Assembly (NCBI GenBank): GCA_020026275.1
Contig: JAHHQQ010000014.1
Span: 1-53,049, forward strand
DNA from: Bacteroidales bacterium
Lineage (GTDB): Bacteria > Bacteroidota > Bacteroidia > Bacteroidales > UBA932
Reading direction: 5' to 3'
DNA length: 53,049 nt
The position numbers and the translations under genes were made by a program. Of the stretch, positions 32,482 through 42,186 are shown piece after piece. How positions within the stretch are numbered: position 1 is the stretch's first letter; each line of letters starts with the position of its first letter. The notes beneath the pieces were generated by a model. That model saw only the letters and a program-made list of their open reading frames with translations, did no database searches and was not told the origin of the DNA.

Positions 32482-32530
32482 ACAGTTTTAATTCAACAGG
32501 ACTTCCCGTTGCCGGAGTCCAGGACAGAAT

Positions 32531-34330
32531 ATGAAAAGAGTACATAGTTTGACAGCCATTTCAATGGCATTGCTTTTCTTGTTCCAATTGGCCAGTCCTT
32601 TCCGGGCAGACGCACAGATCTTCAAGAGCAAGAAGACAAAAAAAATAGAACAGGAGAACATCAAGCTGAAGAGACAGCTTGACTCCCTCAACAATCTGGT
32701 CAACGACTACATGTTCCTGCTCGATTATCAGGACAGTCTGAGCAGGACCTTCCAATATGAAGACGAACTCATCAATTCCGGTGAAACTTCTGATTTCATC
32801 TATACTCCACATATCACAGACAGTCTGCTTAACGTATGGTATATCCATCGGAATGCATCCAAGAAGATGGCGGAATATTTCGACTACAATATGGATTCCA
32901 TCCGCTTCACCTCCAAGACCCCGGACAAAGTCTATATTGAAAGACTGGACAAGATGAATTCCCCCATCACTCTGCCCTACAACGAGACAGTCAAGAACTA
33001 CATGATTCTCTATTCCGAGAAAATGCCAACCAAAATGGCAGAAATGCTCGGCTTGGCAGAATATTATTTCCCGATATTTGAGGAGACCTTCAACCGTTAT
33101 GACATGCCGGAAGAACTAAAATATATGGCGGTCATAGAATCAGCGTTGAATCCAACCGCCGTTTCCAGAGCCGGTGCCAAAGGAATGTGGCAGTTCATGT
33201 ACCATACGGCCAAGTCCTACGGGCTCATCATCAATTCCTTCGTGGATGAAAGACTGGATCCGGTCAAATCCGCCGATGCGGCCGCCCGATATCTGAAAGA
33301 TGCCTATCGTGTATTTGGAGACTGGAATTTGGCCATCTCCTCCTACAACTGCGGTTCAGGCAATGTCAACAAGGCCATCCGCAGATGCGGCAACAACAAA
33401 GACTTCTGGAACATCTATGATTATCTTCCAAGAGAAACCCGTGGATATGTACCGGCCTTCGTCGGTGCCATGTATGCCTTCACCTACAAAGACCAATGTG
33501 GCCTGAAACCTAAAAAAATCAGCACTCCTGTCCATATAGATACATTCCATATCAAAAAGAACCTGCATTTCCAGCAAATTGCTGATTTGACGGGCATCTC
33601 CGTCGAGACACTGCGTGGACTCAATCCTCAATTTGTCCACGACATCATTCCGGGCAAGGACAAGGAATATGTCTTGAGAATTCCATCCCGTTTCACAGCC
33701 GAATTCATCGCTCAGGAAGATACGCTCTACAGCCATCGTGCCAAGGAACTCTTCAACCCGACCGTACTGGAGAACATACGCAATACCGGTTCCGCCTACG
33801 AGACGGAAAGAATTGTCTACCGTGTCAAGAAAGGCGATTATCTAGGAAGGATTGCTACCCGGTACAAAGTGAAAGTAAGTGATATCCGAAAGTGGAATCA
33901 TATGAAGAACAACAACTTGCGTATCGGACAGCGGCTCATCATCTACAAACGTGGAGCCATGAAGAAAAAACCAATGCCGGTCAAGAACGTTTCGCTGGAA
34001 GCGCAAAAGAAGGCCAGAGAACAAGCCGTCAAGGACAGTCTGGCCAATCGCCGCGCAAGAGCTGTCGCAGATAGCATTTTTAGAGCCAACCGCCAGGCAG
34101 ATAGTCTCGCCCTGATCGCAAAACAGGCAGAGGCAGATAGTCTGGAAAAAATCAATGCTCTAAAGCAAGAAGAAGAAGCGGCCAAGGCGGCCAGAGCAAA
34201 AGCTATCGCACGCAAAGCCAAAGCTGACACCATTGCACGCAAGGCTAAAGTTGACAGTATCGCGACAGTTCAAAAAGCCAAGGCAGACTCACTTGCCGAT
34301 TCCAACAATTTTGAAGACTATTTTGACTGA
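32531..34330 (+). CDS. MltD-like lytic transglycosylase with SLT and LysM domains
   Basis: 599 residues, signal peptide (to DAQ). A short coiled coil (about 35-60) precedes the SLT domain (about 180-330), whose catalytic Glu203 is in AVIESALNPTAVSRAGAKGMWQ (shown here split: AVIESALNPT, then AVSRAGAKGMWQ); SSYNCGSGNV follows. A degenerate LysM (about 348-400) and a complete one (YRVKKGDYLGRIA to LIIYKRG, about 431-476) bind peptidoglycan. The last 110 residues are an Ala/Lys/Asp-rich tail with repeats such as AKADS and ARKAK, probably a long helix. It cleaves glycan strands in the periplasm. Last gene of the priA-parAB strand. Confidence 0.92.
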   Translation: MKRVHSLTAISMALLFLFQLASPFRADAQIFKSKKTKKIEQENIKLKRQLDSLNNLVNDYMFLLDYQDSLSRTFQYEDELINSGETSDFIYTPHITDSLLNVWYIHRNASKKMAEYFDYNMDSIRFTSKTPDKVYIERLDKMNSPITLPYNETVKNYMILYSEKMPTKMAEMLGLAEYYFPIFEETFNRYDMPEELKYMAVIESALNPTAVSRAGAKGMWQFMYHTAKSYGLIINSFVDERLDPVKSADAAARYLKDAYRVFGDWNLAISSYNCGSGNVNKAIRRCGNNKDFWNIYDYLPRETRGYVPAFVGAMYAFTYKDQCGLKPKKISTPVHIDTFHIKKNLHFQQIADLTGISVETLRGLNPQFVHDIIPGKDKEYVLRIPSRFTAEFIAQEDTLYSHRAKELFNPTVLENIRNTGSAYETERIVYRVKKGDYLGRIATRYKVKVSDIRKWNHMKNNNLRIGQRLIIYKRGAMKKKPMPVKNVSLEAQKKAREQAVKDSLANRRARAVADSIFRANRQADSLALIAKQAEADSLEKINALKQEEEAAKAARAKAIARKAKADTIARKAKVDSIATVQKAKADSLADSNNFEDYFD

Positions 34331-34441
34331 TCCAGTCAACTGGAAGTTTCTTTCAGACAAAAGACCTTCCGAGAAGGATGGACTCCTCTCCCATTAACAA
34401 AAACTTTCATCCAGACACCTTTTCCAACTGGAAAATTCCTG

Positions 34442-36196
34442 TTAAAATGAATAGACGCATTGCACTTTAAGCTCGGCTCTTCCGGGCTTTTCGCTTTTGC
34501 TGGAGAACAGCCGCAATCCCCCTCTCAGATAGACTTTCAGGCTTTCACGTCCCCAGCGGAACCGGTAACTTGCCAAGCCGGAAACCGACCCTCCACGTCC
34601 ATAGCAGACAGGCACGTTGAAACTGCCCGGAAAATCCCTTTCATAGACATAGATCCGGTCTGCCCAACGGTCCACCCGGAAAAGAGCGGTTCGCAAGAAA
34701 GCAGAGCACCGGGCATCCCGATACCCCAGCTCCACATAGGACAGCAGTCCCCACTCCTCCGAATGAGCCGCCTCCAGCCGCCACGAAGACAGGAAACGTT
34801 CACCTTCCCACTTCCAGTCCAGTCGTCCGCCCACCCGGTTGCAGTACTTCCCAGGCGCATTTTCCTTCCATTGGTCCGTCAGGCGGACTCCCAACGAAAT
34901 GCCACGGCCCCAATTCCACCCCCCGGAATAATAGGCCTTCACCACCTGCTCCTGCGCCACGGGATGCCAGGCCCAATCCAAGGTCAGCATCTGCGAATCC
35001 CACTCCAGTCCCCCACCGATTCCCCACTCGTCCAACGGACGAGATGCGGAGGTGACAGAAGAAGCATATTCCGTTATGAATCGGGCAGGATATCCTCTTG
35101 CGATCCAAGACACACTCCTCTTGTATCCCAGCGGCAGCGTCCCCCCCACCAGACCGCCCAGTGAACGGTTCAGCCAGTCAAACGCCAGTTCGCCCCACCA
35201 AGAACACCATCTGAAACTATACCTGAAATCCATTGCCGCACGTCCCCCGACATCTTGTCCGCCCAGTTCAGAAAAAGCGGTCAGGCCTATCTGTCCATTT
35301 CTCCCATAACGGGAAATGTTCACAAGTGGCAGCAGGGTCTTGTCCAACGGAGACTTCCCCTCCATCCAAGGACGGAATGACGGGCAGGTCAAAGCAGAAG
35401 AAAAAAACCACCGTCCCCAACTGAATTCAGCCGCCAGCCCACAGAAATTGGAACCAGAACAAGAAACCGAAGGAGTAATCCCAGAAGGACGACGGCAAAA
35501 TGAAGAACTCCCTCTCAATCCATGCAACGAAAAGCCGCTCCAAAGCCCCAGTCCTTGACCAAACCGTGCATTGAAATCTCCCAATACCAACTGATTGAGA
35601 TGCGACCGGCCATGCCAGGTCCAATGCCCGCCCACAGATCCAATCGGATACAGAGGTTGCCCCGGACGATTGGAAAGAGCCAAACCCATCTCCCATCTCT
35701 TCCGATGGACATATCGGAACTTTAGAGCTTCAGACCAGCCCTTTGTGCTCCATCCGCCCTGCAAGCTCATCTTTCCTTCTGAAAATTTCCTTCCACCATC
35801 TACATCCAGACCGCCTGATGCAAAAGAAAGAAAAGGCTCCAATGCTTGCGCAAGAGACAAATTGAATCCATCGAGACATGCCAATTCCATAATGGAAAAG
35901 ATGTCCCCTTCACGATGACGATAATCTTCTATGACAGCGACCTGATAAGGAGAGAACAGACCGGATGCGAGCAGTTTCTGCGAAGAAGAGAAATTGATGG
36001 CCAAAGGTCGCTCATACCATCTTTCGAAACGGTCCAGCACCTCCTGGCACAAGGATTCTTCTTCTCCTGCACCTGCCAACATGACAATAGAAGACAGAAT
36101 ATTTTTTTCCTCCCCATCATCTTGAGCCAGCAAAGAAAAGCCTCCGCCCAATAGAATAAAGAAAACGCTTGCCCACATGAAAACCTTCCGACACAT
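34442..36196 (-). CDS. Helix-hairpin-helix domain outer-membrane barrel protein
   Basis: 584 residues, signal peptide MCRKVFMWASVFFILLGG. After it come a ComEA-like helix-hairpin-helix region (about 70-115, with IFSIMELACLDGFNLSLAQAL) and then a long series of amphipathic aromatic strands, including LVLGDFNARFGQGLGLWSGF, ending in a terminal Phe (VYSF). This matches a Bacteroidota family annotated only as helix-hairpin-helix protein and predicted to be a 20+ strand barrel. It may bind or move DNA or another polymer; unproven. Cysteine and tryptophan are unusually frequent. ATG 36196 is chosen since it starts the signal peptide and lies 66 bases after a -7 box. Confidence 0.78.
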   Translation of the reverse strand: MCRKVFMWASVFFILLGGGFSLLAQDDGEEKNILSSIVMLAGAGEEESLCQEVLDRFERWYERPLAINFSSSQKLLASGLFSPYQVAVIEDYRHREGDIFSIMELACLDGFNLSLAQALEPFLSFASGGLDVDGGRKFSEGKMSLQGGWSTKGWSEALKFRYVHRKRWEMGLALSNRPGQPLYPIGSVGGHWTWHGRSHLNQLVLGDFNARFGQGLGLWSGFSLHGLRGSSSFCRRPSGITPSVSCSGSNFCGLAAEFSWGRWFFSSALTCPSFRPWMEGKSPLDKTLLPLVNISRYGRNGQIGLTAFSELGGQDVGGRAAMDFRYSFRWCSWWGELAFDWLNRSLGGLVGGTLPLGYKRSVSWIARGYPARFITEYASSVTSASRPLDEWGIGGGLEWDSQMLTLDWAWHPVAQEQVVKAYYSGGWNWGRGISLGVRLTDQWKENAPGKYCNRVGGRLDWKWEGERFLSSWRLEAAHSEEWGLLSYVELGYRDARCSAFLRTALFRVDRWADRIYVYERDFPGSFNVPVCYGRGGSVSGLASYRFRWGRESLKVYLRGGLRLFSSKSEKPGRAELKVQCVYSF

Positions 36197-36261
36197 TTTT
36201 TTCTCCTGCAATCTTTTGCATTGCAAGTGCAAATTAAATGAGTGCCTTTGGCTCATAAAAG

Positions 36262-36269
36262 CAAATGTA
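36262..36269 (-). promoter_or_regulatory. -7 element for the HhH barrel gene
   Basis: TACATTTG on the minus strand. It shares a roughly 150-base divergent region with the hpt promoter. Confidence 0.5.
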
Positions 36270-36315
36270 TCCTCAGTTTATCTTTTTTAATACAGATTTT
36301 GTTAAAATTTATCCT

Positions 36316-36323
36316 TAAATTTG
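36316..36323 (+). promoter_or_regulatory. -7 element for the hpt-adk-obgE operon
   Basis: TAAATTTG, 23 bases before ATG 36347. Confidence 0.5.
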
Positions 36324-36346
36324 CAATCTAAATATATAATTGCACT

Positions 36347-36892
36347 ATGAAAGAGATTACTCTTTTTGACAAAACATTCAAGACTTTCATTCCTAATGAA
36401 AAGATTGAAGAGGCCATTGACCAGGTCGCTGACAAATTGAACAAAGATTTTGAGGGTTGTACAGACATTCCTGTCCTCCTTTGCATTCTCAACGGTTCCA
36501 TCATGTTCACCTCTGAACTGATGAAGAGGCTGACTTTCAATTGCGCATTCGCTTCCATGAAACTGTCCTCCTATAATGGAACAGAATCTACTGGCGAAGT
36601 GAAGCAGCTTCTCGGACCGACCTGCAGTCTGAAAGGAAAAAGAGTGATTGTAGTGGAAGATATTGTAGACACGGGCAATACCATCGTCGCTCTGGACCGG
36701 ATCATCCGCGAAATGGGAGCAGAAGATGTCAAGATATGTACCATGTTGCTGAAACCGGATATGTACGACAAGGACATCCAGCTCGATTATGTGGCCATGG
36801 AAATTCCCAATGCTTTCATAGTAGGTTTCGGACTGGACTATAATGAACTTGGACGTAATTACAAAGACATTTACGTAATCAAGGAACAATAA
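36347..36892 (+). CDS. hpt: Hypoxanthine phosphoribosyltransferase
   Basis: 181 residues. The PRPP-binding motif VIVVEDIVDTGNTI is at about 101-114; CILNGSIMFTSELM and the late YVAMEIPNAFIVGFGLDYNE are typical of bacterial HPRT. It converts hypoxanthine or guanine to the nucleotide using PRPP (purine salvage). First gene of an operon with adk 13 bases downstream. Confidence 0.95.
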   Translation: MKEITLFDKTFKTFIPNEKIEEAIDQVADKLNKDFEGCTDIPVLLCILNGSIMFTSELMKRLTFNCAFASMKLSSYNGTESTGEVKQLLGPTCSLKGKRVIVVEDIVDTGNTIVALDRIIREMGAEDVKICTMLLKPDMYDKDIQLDYVAMEIPNAFIVGFGLDYNELGRNYKDIYVIKEQ

Positions 36893-36905
36893 AAACAACA
36901 GCAAA

Positions 36906-37478
36906 ATGAAATATTTCATTCTATTCGGACCTCCAGGTGCAGGAAAAGGCACCCAGGCGACAGCAATGGTAGAGAAATTCAATCTTTGCCATATTTCTAC
37001 AGGTGAACTTCTCCGCAACGAAATTGCCTCCGGCAGCGAACTAGGAAAACAAGCCAAAGCACTCATCGAGAGTGGTTCATTGGTACCGGATGAGGTAGTG
37101 GAAGGCATGATTGAGAACAAATTCAGAACTGTCAGAAACGTAGAAGGCTTCCTTCTGGATGGATTTCCACGAACCATTGCACAGGCCGAGTCACTTGACC
37201 AAATGCTTGCCAAGACCGGTGAAAGTGTCACTTCCGTCGTATCCATTATGATTCCAGACAGTCTCATCATGGAAAGGATCAGACACAGAGCCTCTATTGA
37301 AGGCAGAGCGGACGATGCTTCTGAAGAAATTGTCAACAACAGGATCAAAACCTATCATGAGAAAACAGAACCTCTCATCGAGTTCTACAAGAAAGCAGGA
37401 AAATATGCTGAAGTAGATGGTACTGGCAATATTGAAGAAGTCAGAACCAGAATTTTTGATCTCATGAACAAATTCTAG
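36906..37478 (+). CDS. adk: Adenylate kinase
   Basis: 190 residues. The P-loop is FGPPGAGKGTQA (7-18), the AMP site includes HISTGELLRNE, and LLDGFPRTIAQAE is conserved. The LID is the short, zinc-free type (RHRASIEGRADDASEE), giving a length below the 214 of E. coli. It interconverts AMP, ADP and ATP. It lies eight bases before obgE. Confidence 0.96.
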   Translation: MKYFILFGPPGAGKGTQATAMVEKFNLCHISTGELLRNEIASGSELGKQAKALIESGSLVPDEVVEGMIENKFRTVRNVEGFLLDGFPRTIAQAESLDQMLAKTGESVTSVVSIMIPDSLIMERIRHRASIEGRADDASEEIVNNRIKTYHEKTEPLIEFYKKAGKYAEVDGTGNIEEVRTRIFDLMNKF

Positions 37479-37486
37479 AAAATCAT

Positions 37487-38485
37487 ATGGCCGAATCCAA
37501 TTTCATAGACTATGTAAAGATTTTCTGCGCCTCCGGTCATGGAGGAGCAGGTTCCACTCATCTCCACAGAGCCAAATATGTTCCGAAGGGAGGTCCGGAT
37601 GGCGGTGACGGTGGCCGTGGTGGTCACGTCATCCTCAGAGCCAACCCCCAGTTCTGGACATTGATCCATCTCAAATACCGCAAATTCATCCGGGCAGAGC
37701 ACGGAGGATCCGGTGGCGAGGCATTGAAGAAAGGCAAACAGGGCCAGGACATCATTCTCGATGTTCCGGTCGGTACGGTAGTGAAAAATGCCGAAACGGA
37801 GGAAGTCCTTTTTGAAATGATGGAAGCTGGAGAAGAAAGGATCCTTTGCAAAGGTGGTCGTGGCGGACTCGGCAACAACAACTTCAAAAGTGCGACCAAT
37901 CAGACTCCGAGATATTCCCAACCGGGAGAAGACGGTCAGGAAGACTGGTTCATCTTTGAATTGAAAGTTTTGGCAGATGTCGGTCTGGTAGGTTTCCCGA
38001 ATGCCGGAAAATCTACCTTGCTGGCTGCTGTCACTTCGGCCAAACCTAAGATAGCCAATTACGCTTTTACAACTTTGGAACCGAATTTGGGTATCGTTTC
38101 CTACTATGACGACCAGTCATTTGTCATGGCGGACATTCCTGGCATCATTGAAGGAGCTCATGAAGGAAAAGGAATCGGTCTCCGATTCTTGAGACATATT
38201 GAGCGCAACTCCGTTCTGCTGTTTATGGTTTCAGCGGAAGAAGAAGATATCAACAAGGGCTATCAGGTACTTCTGAACGAATTGCAGCAATACAATCCGG
38301 AGCTGATGACAAAAGACAGGGTCCTTGCCATCTCCAAATGCGACATGATTGATGAAAAACAGATGGCCAAGATTGAAAAGAAATTGCCATCAGGCATACC
38401 GCATATATTCATCAGTTCTGTCAGCGGATTGGGAATCGGCGAACTGAAAGACGAACTTTGGGATGCTCTCCACAGAGAAGATTGA
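37487..38485 (+). CDS. obgE: Obg-family GTPase (ribosome assembly/stress)
   Basis: 332 residues. The glycine-rich Obg fold (about 1-160) has GHGGAGSTHLHRAKYVPKGG and GGDGGRGGHV; the G domain has GFPNAGKSTLLAAVTS (G1), ADIPGIIEGAHEGKG (G3) and SKCDMID (G4). There is no C-terminal OCT domain. Obg binds the large ribosomal subunit and responds to GTP and ppGpp levels. Confidence 0.95.
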   Translation: MAESNFIDYVKIFCASGHGGAGSTHLHRAKYVPKGGPDGGDGGRGGHVILRANPQFWTLIHLKYRKFIRAEHGGSGGEALKKGKQGQDIILDVPVGTVVKNAETEEVLFEMMEAGEERILCKGGRGGLGNNNFKSATNQTPRYSQPGEDGQEDWFIFELKVLADVGLVGFPNAGKSTLLAAVTSAKPKIANYAFTTLEPNLGIVSYYDDQSFVMADIPGIIEGAHEGKGIGLRFLRHIERNSVLLFMVSAEEEDINKGYQVLLNELQQYNPELMTKDRVLAISKCDMIDEKQMAKIEKKLPSGIPHIFISSVSGLGIGELKDELWDALHRED

Positions 38486-38520
38486 TTGTCATCCCTCACA
38501 TCCTTCAAATTGTCCAATAA

Positions 38521-39129
38521 ATGATCTGGGAGATTTTACATCAGTGGGATCAAGTGATCACCTTGTCACTCAATCATTTGCATTCAGGGTTGAGCGACAA
38601 TATAATGATGTTCCTTTCCAAGAAAGAGTTGTGGTTTCCGATGTATGCCATCATGGCTTATTTCGTATTCCGCAGACTGGGTTTCAAGAAAGGGCTGATT
38701 GTCATGTTGTCTGTAGGACTTACTATTGCGGCCTGTGACCAGACATCCAATCTTTTCAAATACAGCATCGGTCGGTTAAGACCTTGCTACAATGCCGATA
38801 TGCTGACGGGAGGCTTACACATATTGGAGGGGAGAAGCAGTCTGTTCGGTTTCTTCTCCGCCCATTCAGCCAATGCTTTCGGACTGGCGGCCGTGACCAT
38901 CTATGGGTTCAAGAACGACAAGAAATTCAAATACAACAAATATGCGGTCTTTATCCTACTTTGGGCTTTCCTTGTGGCAATCAGCCGGATTTTTGTAGGA
39001 AAACATTATTTTGGAGACATTCTGGTCGGAGGTTTCATCGGTATCGCTTATGGCTGCATCTTCGGTTTTCTGACCAGACTGTTAATTCAGAAATTATTCA
39101 AAGAAAGAGCCACATTGCATGCCATATAA
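38521..39129 (+). CDS. PAP2-family membrane phosphatase
   Basis: 202 residues, five or six membrane helices. The three phosphatase motifs are visible: KYSIGRLRPC, FFSAHSANAFGLA (the PSGH block in the SAHS variant) and SRIFVGKHYFGDILVGG. Members remove phosphate from undecaprenyl pyrophosphate, phosphatidylglycerol phosphate or lipid A; an UppP/BacA-like or PgpB-like role is plausible next to cell-wall genes. It starts 35 bases after obgE and ends at a strong terminator. Confidence 0.9.
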   Translation: MIWEILHQWDQVITLSLNHLHSGLSDNIMMFLSKKELWFPMYAIMAYFVFRRLGFKKGLIVMLSVGLTIAACDQTSNLFKYSIGRLRPCYNADMLTGGLHILEGRSSLFGFFSAHSANAFGLAAVTIYGFKNDKKFKYNKYAVFILLWAFLVAISRIFVGKHYFGDILVGGFIGIAYGCIFGFLTRLLIQKLFKERATLHAI

Positions 39130-39158
39130 AAATCGTGTCAAAATATGACACGATTTTT
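39128..39158. terminator. Bidirectional terminator between pap2 and murF
   Basis: AAAAATCGTGTCA (39128-39140), loop AAATA, TGACACGATTTTT (39146-39158): a perfect 13-pair stem with A and T ends, between convergent genes. Confidence 0.92.
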
Positions 39159-39179
39159 TCAGTCTTTTTTCTCAATATC

Positions 39180-40544
39180 CTACAACAGTGGAATCACTTT
39201 TTCCATGGCAGTGGAACGGGAGCCTTTGACAAGAATCAGACAAGACTCCAGCGGCTCCTCTCCGAGATAGACAGCCAAGTCTGAAGAAGTGGCAAAATAG
39301 CGGATATTGTCAGCCCCCCCATCTTCGTCCAGAGCCTTCTGGAATTCGGCACCTACCAGAGCAATTTTCTTCGCTTCCATAGATTTGAGACGGGCCAGGA
39401 GATTGCGGTGTTCCTTGAGAGAATCATGTCCCAATTCCCCCATATTTCCCATCAAAATGATTTTGTTTTCATCCTCCATCTGCTCAAAATTATCCAATGC
39501 CGCCTTCATGCTAGTAGGATTAGCATTGTAAGCATCTATGATCAATGTATTGTGCTCCGTATGGGAGAGCTGTGAACGATTATTGGAGGGAACAAAACGA
39601 GCAATGGCCATCAAAGCCTCGGAAAGCGAAACTCCAAAATAAAGACCAACAGCAATAGCGGCCGCTACATTGTTGGCATTGTAACTTCCGACCAACTGTG
39701 TCTCTACAAGAAGTTCTTCATCGGTATTCCTGTGAGAAAGTGGTGCAACAGGCAAAGTCAATCTGAGATATGGACATTTGGTGTCTGCCGGAAGTATTTC
39801 AGATTTCCAGTAACGGGTTCCATATGGGATGGTTTCGACTGCCTGGGAAGCTTTACGTACAATCAACATATCCTTCAGAAGTGCGTCATCGGCATTGTAA
39901 AAAATTTTTCCGTCATGCTGGATGAGGTAATCATAGAGTTTCCCCTTGGCGCGGCCCACTCCTTCGAGACTGCCGAAACCGAGGAGATGGGCCTTCCCGA
40001 CATTGGTAATAAGGCCATAATCCGGTTCACATACCTGTACCAGTTTCTCGATGTCATTTGGATGATTGGCCCCCATCTCAATGACTGCGAGTTCTGTATC
40101 TGCCGTGATCTTGAGAAGAGATAGAGGGACTCCAATATCATTGTTGAGGTTACCTTGAGTGGCGCAAACCTTGTATTTGGAAGACAATACACTATATATC
40201 AATTCTTTGGTGGTCGTCTTGCCATTTGTTCCTGTCAGAGCGATGACTGGAAGATGCCGGCCTTCACCTAAAACATGTTCCCGGTGATAGCGTCCCAGTT
40301 CAGCAAGGGCTTTCATAGTATCTTCCACTACCAGGATTCCTTCACATCCACTCTCAGCGGCTTCTGTACCAGCATTGACCACAGCATAGCGTGCGCCAGC
40401 CGCCAAAGCCTGGAGGGCATAGGCATTGCCATCGAAATTATCGCCTTTGAGTGCGATGAACATCTGACCTTCTTTCAAGATTCTGGTGTCTGTACCAACT
40501 CCTGAAGATTCTTTGAAAAAAGAATATAAAGTACTGATTTCCAT
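39180..40544 (-). CDS. murF: UDP-N-acetylmuramoyl-tripeptide--D-alanyl-D-alanine ligase
   Basis: 454 residues. The N-terminal domain has SGVGTDTRILKEGQMFIALKG; the ATP-binding P-loop is ALTGTNGKTTTKELI; later IEMGANHPNDIEKL, TNVGKAHLLGFGSLEGV and IIDAYNANPTSMKAAL are Mur ligase blocks. It adds D-Ala-D-Ala to complete the peptidoglycan precursor. Last gene of the tgt-lptG-dut-murF strand; a 72-base gap before it holds a hairpin. Confidence 0.96.
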   Translation of the reverse strand: MEISTLYSFFKESSGVGTDTRILKEGQMFIALKGDNFDGNAYALQALAAGARYAVVNAGTEAAESGCEGILVVEDTMKALAELGRYHREHVLGEGRHLPVIALTGTNGKTTTKELIYSVLSSKYKVCATQGNLNNDIGVPLSLLKITADTELAVIEMGANHPNDIEKLVQVCEPDYGLITNVGKAHLLGFGSLEGVGRAKGKLYDYLIQHDGKIFYNADDALLKDMLIVRKASQAVETIPYGTRYWKSEILPADTKCPYLRLTLPVAPLSHRNTDEELLVETQLVGSYNANNVAAAIAVGLYFGVSLSEALMAIARFVPSNNRSQLSHTEHNTLIIDAYNANPTSMKAALDNFEQMEDENKIILMGNMGELGHDSLKEHRNLLARLKSMEAKKIALVGAEFQKALDEDGGADNIRYFATSSDLAVYLGEEPLESCLILVKGSRSTAMEKVIPLL

Positions 40545-40569
40545 TTAATTGAACTATATTTCAAGCAAT

Positions 40570-40595
40570 AACCCTCCAGTATCTACCAGAGGGTT
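40570..40595. other. Hairpin between dut and murF
   Basis: AACCCTC and GAGGGTT around a 12-base loop. No T-run follows on either strand, so it may be an attenuator or a processing site rather than a full terminator. Confidence 0.4.
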
Positions 40596-40616
40596 CTTAT
40601 ACTAAATGATTATATT

Positions 40617-41048
40617 TTACCGTCCGGTGCTGCCGAAGCCCCCTTCTCCACGGGCAGTCTCCTCCAATTCCTTCACTTCTTCCCATTCGGCCTTCTCATA
40701 TCGAGAGAAAACCATCTGGGCAATGCGCTCGCCAGGATTGATCAGAAAAGGTTCTTTGGACAAATTGATGAGAACTACCTTAATTTCTCCAGTATAGTCG
40801 GAATCAATCGTTCCAGGAGCATTGACAACCGAAATGCCATATTTGATTGCAAGACCGCTTCTTGGTCTGACTTGAGCTTCGTATCCGTCAGGCAGTTGAA
40901 TATGGATACCTGTCGGGACAAGCGTCCTTTCCATAGGATCCAGTTTGATCGGATCAAGAATATCAGCTCTCAGATCAACGCCAGCAGATTTCTCCGTAGC
41001 GTATTCAGGAAGTCTGTGACAAGACTTGTTCACAATTTTAACTTTCAT
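40617..41048 (-). CDS. dut: dUTP diphosphatase
   Basis: 143 residues. The five dUTPase motifs are present: AGVDLRAD, PRSGLAIK (motif 2), GTIDSDYTGEIKV (motif 3), PGERIAQMVF (motif 4) and the C-terminal arm RGEGGFGSTGR (motif 5). The trimeric enzyme hydrolyses dUTP to dUMP, preventing uracil incorporation and feeding thymidylate synthesis. Confidence 0.97.
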   Translation of the reverse strand: MKVKIVNKSCHRLPEYATEKSAGVDLRADILDPIKLDPMERTLVPTGIHIQLPDGYEAQVRPRSGLAIKYGISVVNAPGTIDSDYTGEIKVVLINLSKEPFLINPGERIAQMVFSRYEKAEWEEVKELEETARGEGGFGSTGR

Positions 41049-41073
41049 AACGTTATTGATTTATCAGGTGTTA

Positions 41074-42168
41074 TTACTTTGGCGCAATCTTGTAAAGGAA
41101 GGCCGTGATTATCGAAAATAAGATATTTGGCAACCAGATGGCCACAAAAGGCGGCAATGTTCCTGTATAGACGAACATCTGGCTGAATTTCATGAATAAG
41201 ATATAGGAAAAACTAAGTGCGATGCCAATGGCCAGATTCCATCCAATTCCGCCACGCTTCTTACGCGAGGACAGAGCCACTCCCATAATAGTTAGGATAA
41301 ATGCAGAAAATGGGACCGCCCATCTCTGATGTTCCTCGATGAGAGAATATTGGACAGTAGCATCTCCTCTCATCTTCTGCATCTTGATCAATTCTCTCAA
41401 TTCTCCATAAGGGAGGTCCTGGACCGTATTGTTCTTCCTGTAGAAATCATCAATCGTCAGGTTGATGACGGTATCCAGCTGGTCTCCAGTACGGATATTG
41501 TCTTTGAGGCTTCCCTCATTATATTGTCTGATGAAATATTTCTTCAAGGTCCAGCCGCCGAAGGTACTGTCCCAGACAGCTCTGTCCGCCGTCACTTTGG
41601 ATACCAGTTCGTTGTCCTTGACCTCTTCCAAGGTAAACTTATAGGCAGTATTGTTCCATTTGCTGAAAGATTGCACATAGACAAACTGTCCAGGAGACAG
41701 CTGATAGTGAATATTCTTTCCTTCTGGTGCGGCACGTTTCTTCGTGTATTTTGCCTCAAATACATGTCGGACTGCATTGGCATTGGGTATGACATACAGG
41801 TTCATACCTAGTGAGAAGAGGGCAATCAGTGCGGCCGAAAAGATATAGGGCATCACAAAACGGTGGAAACTGATACCACACGACAAAATGGCCACGATTT
41901 CCGAATTCGCCGCCATTCGGGATGTAAAGAAGATAACCGTAATGAACACGAACAAAGGACTGAACATATTCATGAAATACGGTATGAAGTTCATATAATA
42001 ACTGAATATGATTTCACGCAACGGGGCTTCCTTTGCCACAAAATCATCAATCTTCTCACTGATATCAAAAATGATCACGATACCGATAATCAGCAGAAGC
42101 ATGACCAAGAATGTCGAGATGAACTTCTTGACTATATAAACATCTAGTTTTCTAGGACGTAAATCCAT
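41074..42168 (-). CDS. lptG: LptF/LptG-family lipopolysaccharide export permease
   Basis: 364 residues from ATG 42168 (MDLRPRKLDVYIVKKFISTF); the longer frame uses TTG. Three N-terminal spans (about 15-115) include MAANSEIVAILSCGISFHRF, a beta-jellyroll periplasmic domain follows (about 135-265), and three C-terminal spans end the protein. This is the YjgP/YjgQ topology. It moves LPS from the inner membrane to the Lpt bridge. F or G identity is not certain; only one copy lies in the window. It starts 19 bases after tgt. Confidence 0.9.
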   Translation of the reverse strand: MDLRPRKLDVYIVKKFISTFLVMLLLIIGIVIIFDISEKIDDFVAKEAPLREIIFSYYMNFIPYFMNMFSPLFVFITVIFFTSRMAANSEIVAILSCGISFHRFVMPYIFSAALIALFSLGMNLYVIPNANAVRHVFEAKYTKKRAAPEGKNIHYQLSPGQFVYVQSFSKWNNTAYKFTLEEVKDNELVSKVTADRAVWDSTFGGWTLKKYFIRQYNEGSLKDNIRTGDQLDTVINLTIDDFYRKNNTVQDLPYGELRELIKMQKMRGDATVQYSLIEEHQRWAVPFSAFILTIMGVALSSRKKRGGIGWNLAIGIALSFSYILFMKFSQMFVYTGTLPPFVAIWLPNILFSIITAFLYKIAPK

Positions 42169-42186
42169 AAGCTTCAATTCTTATTG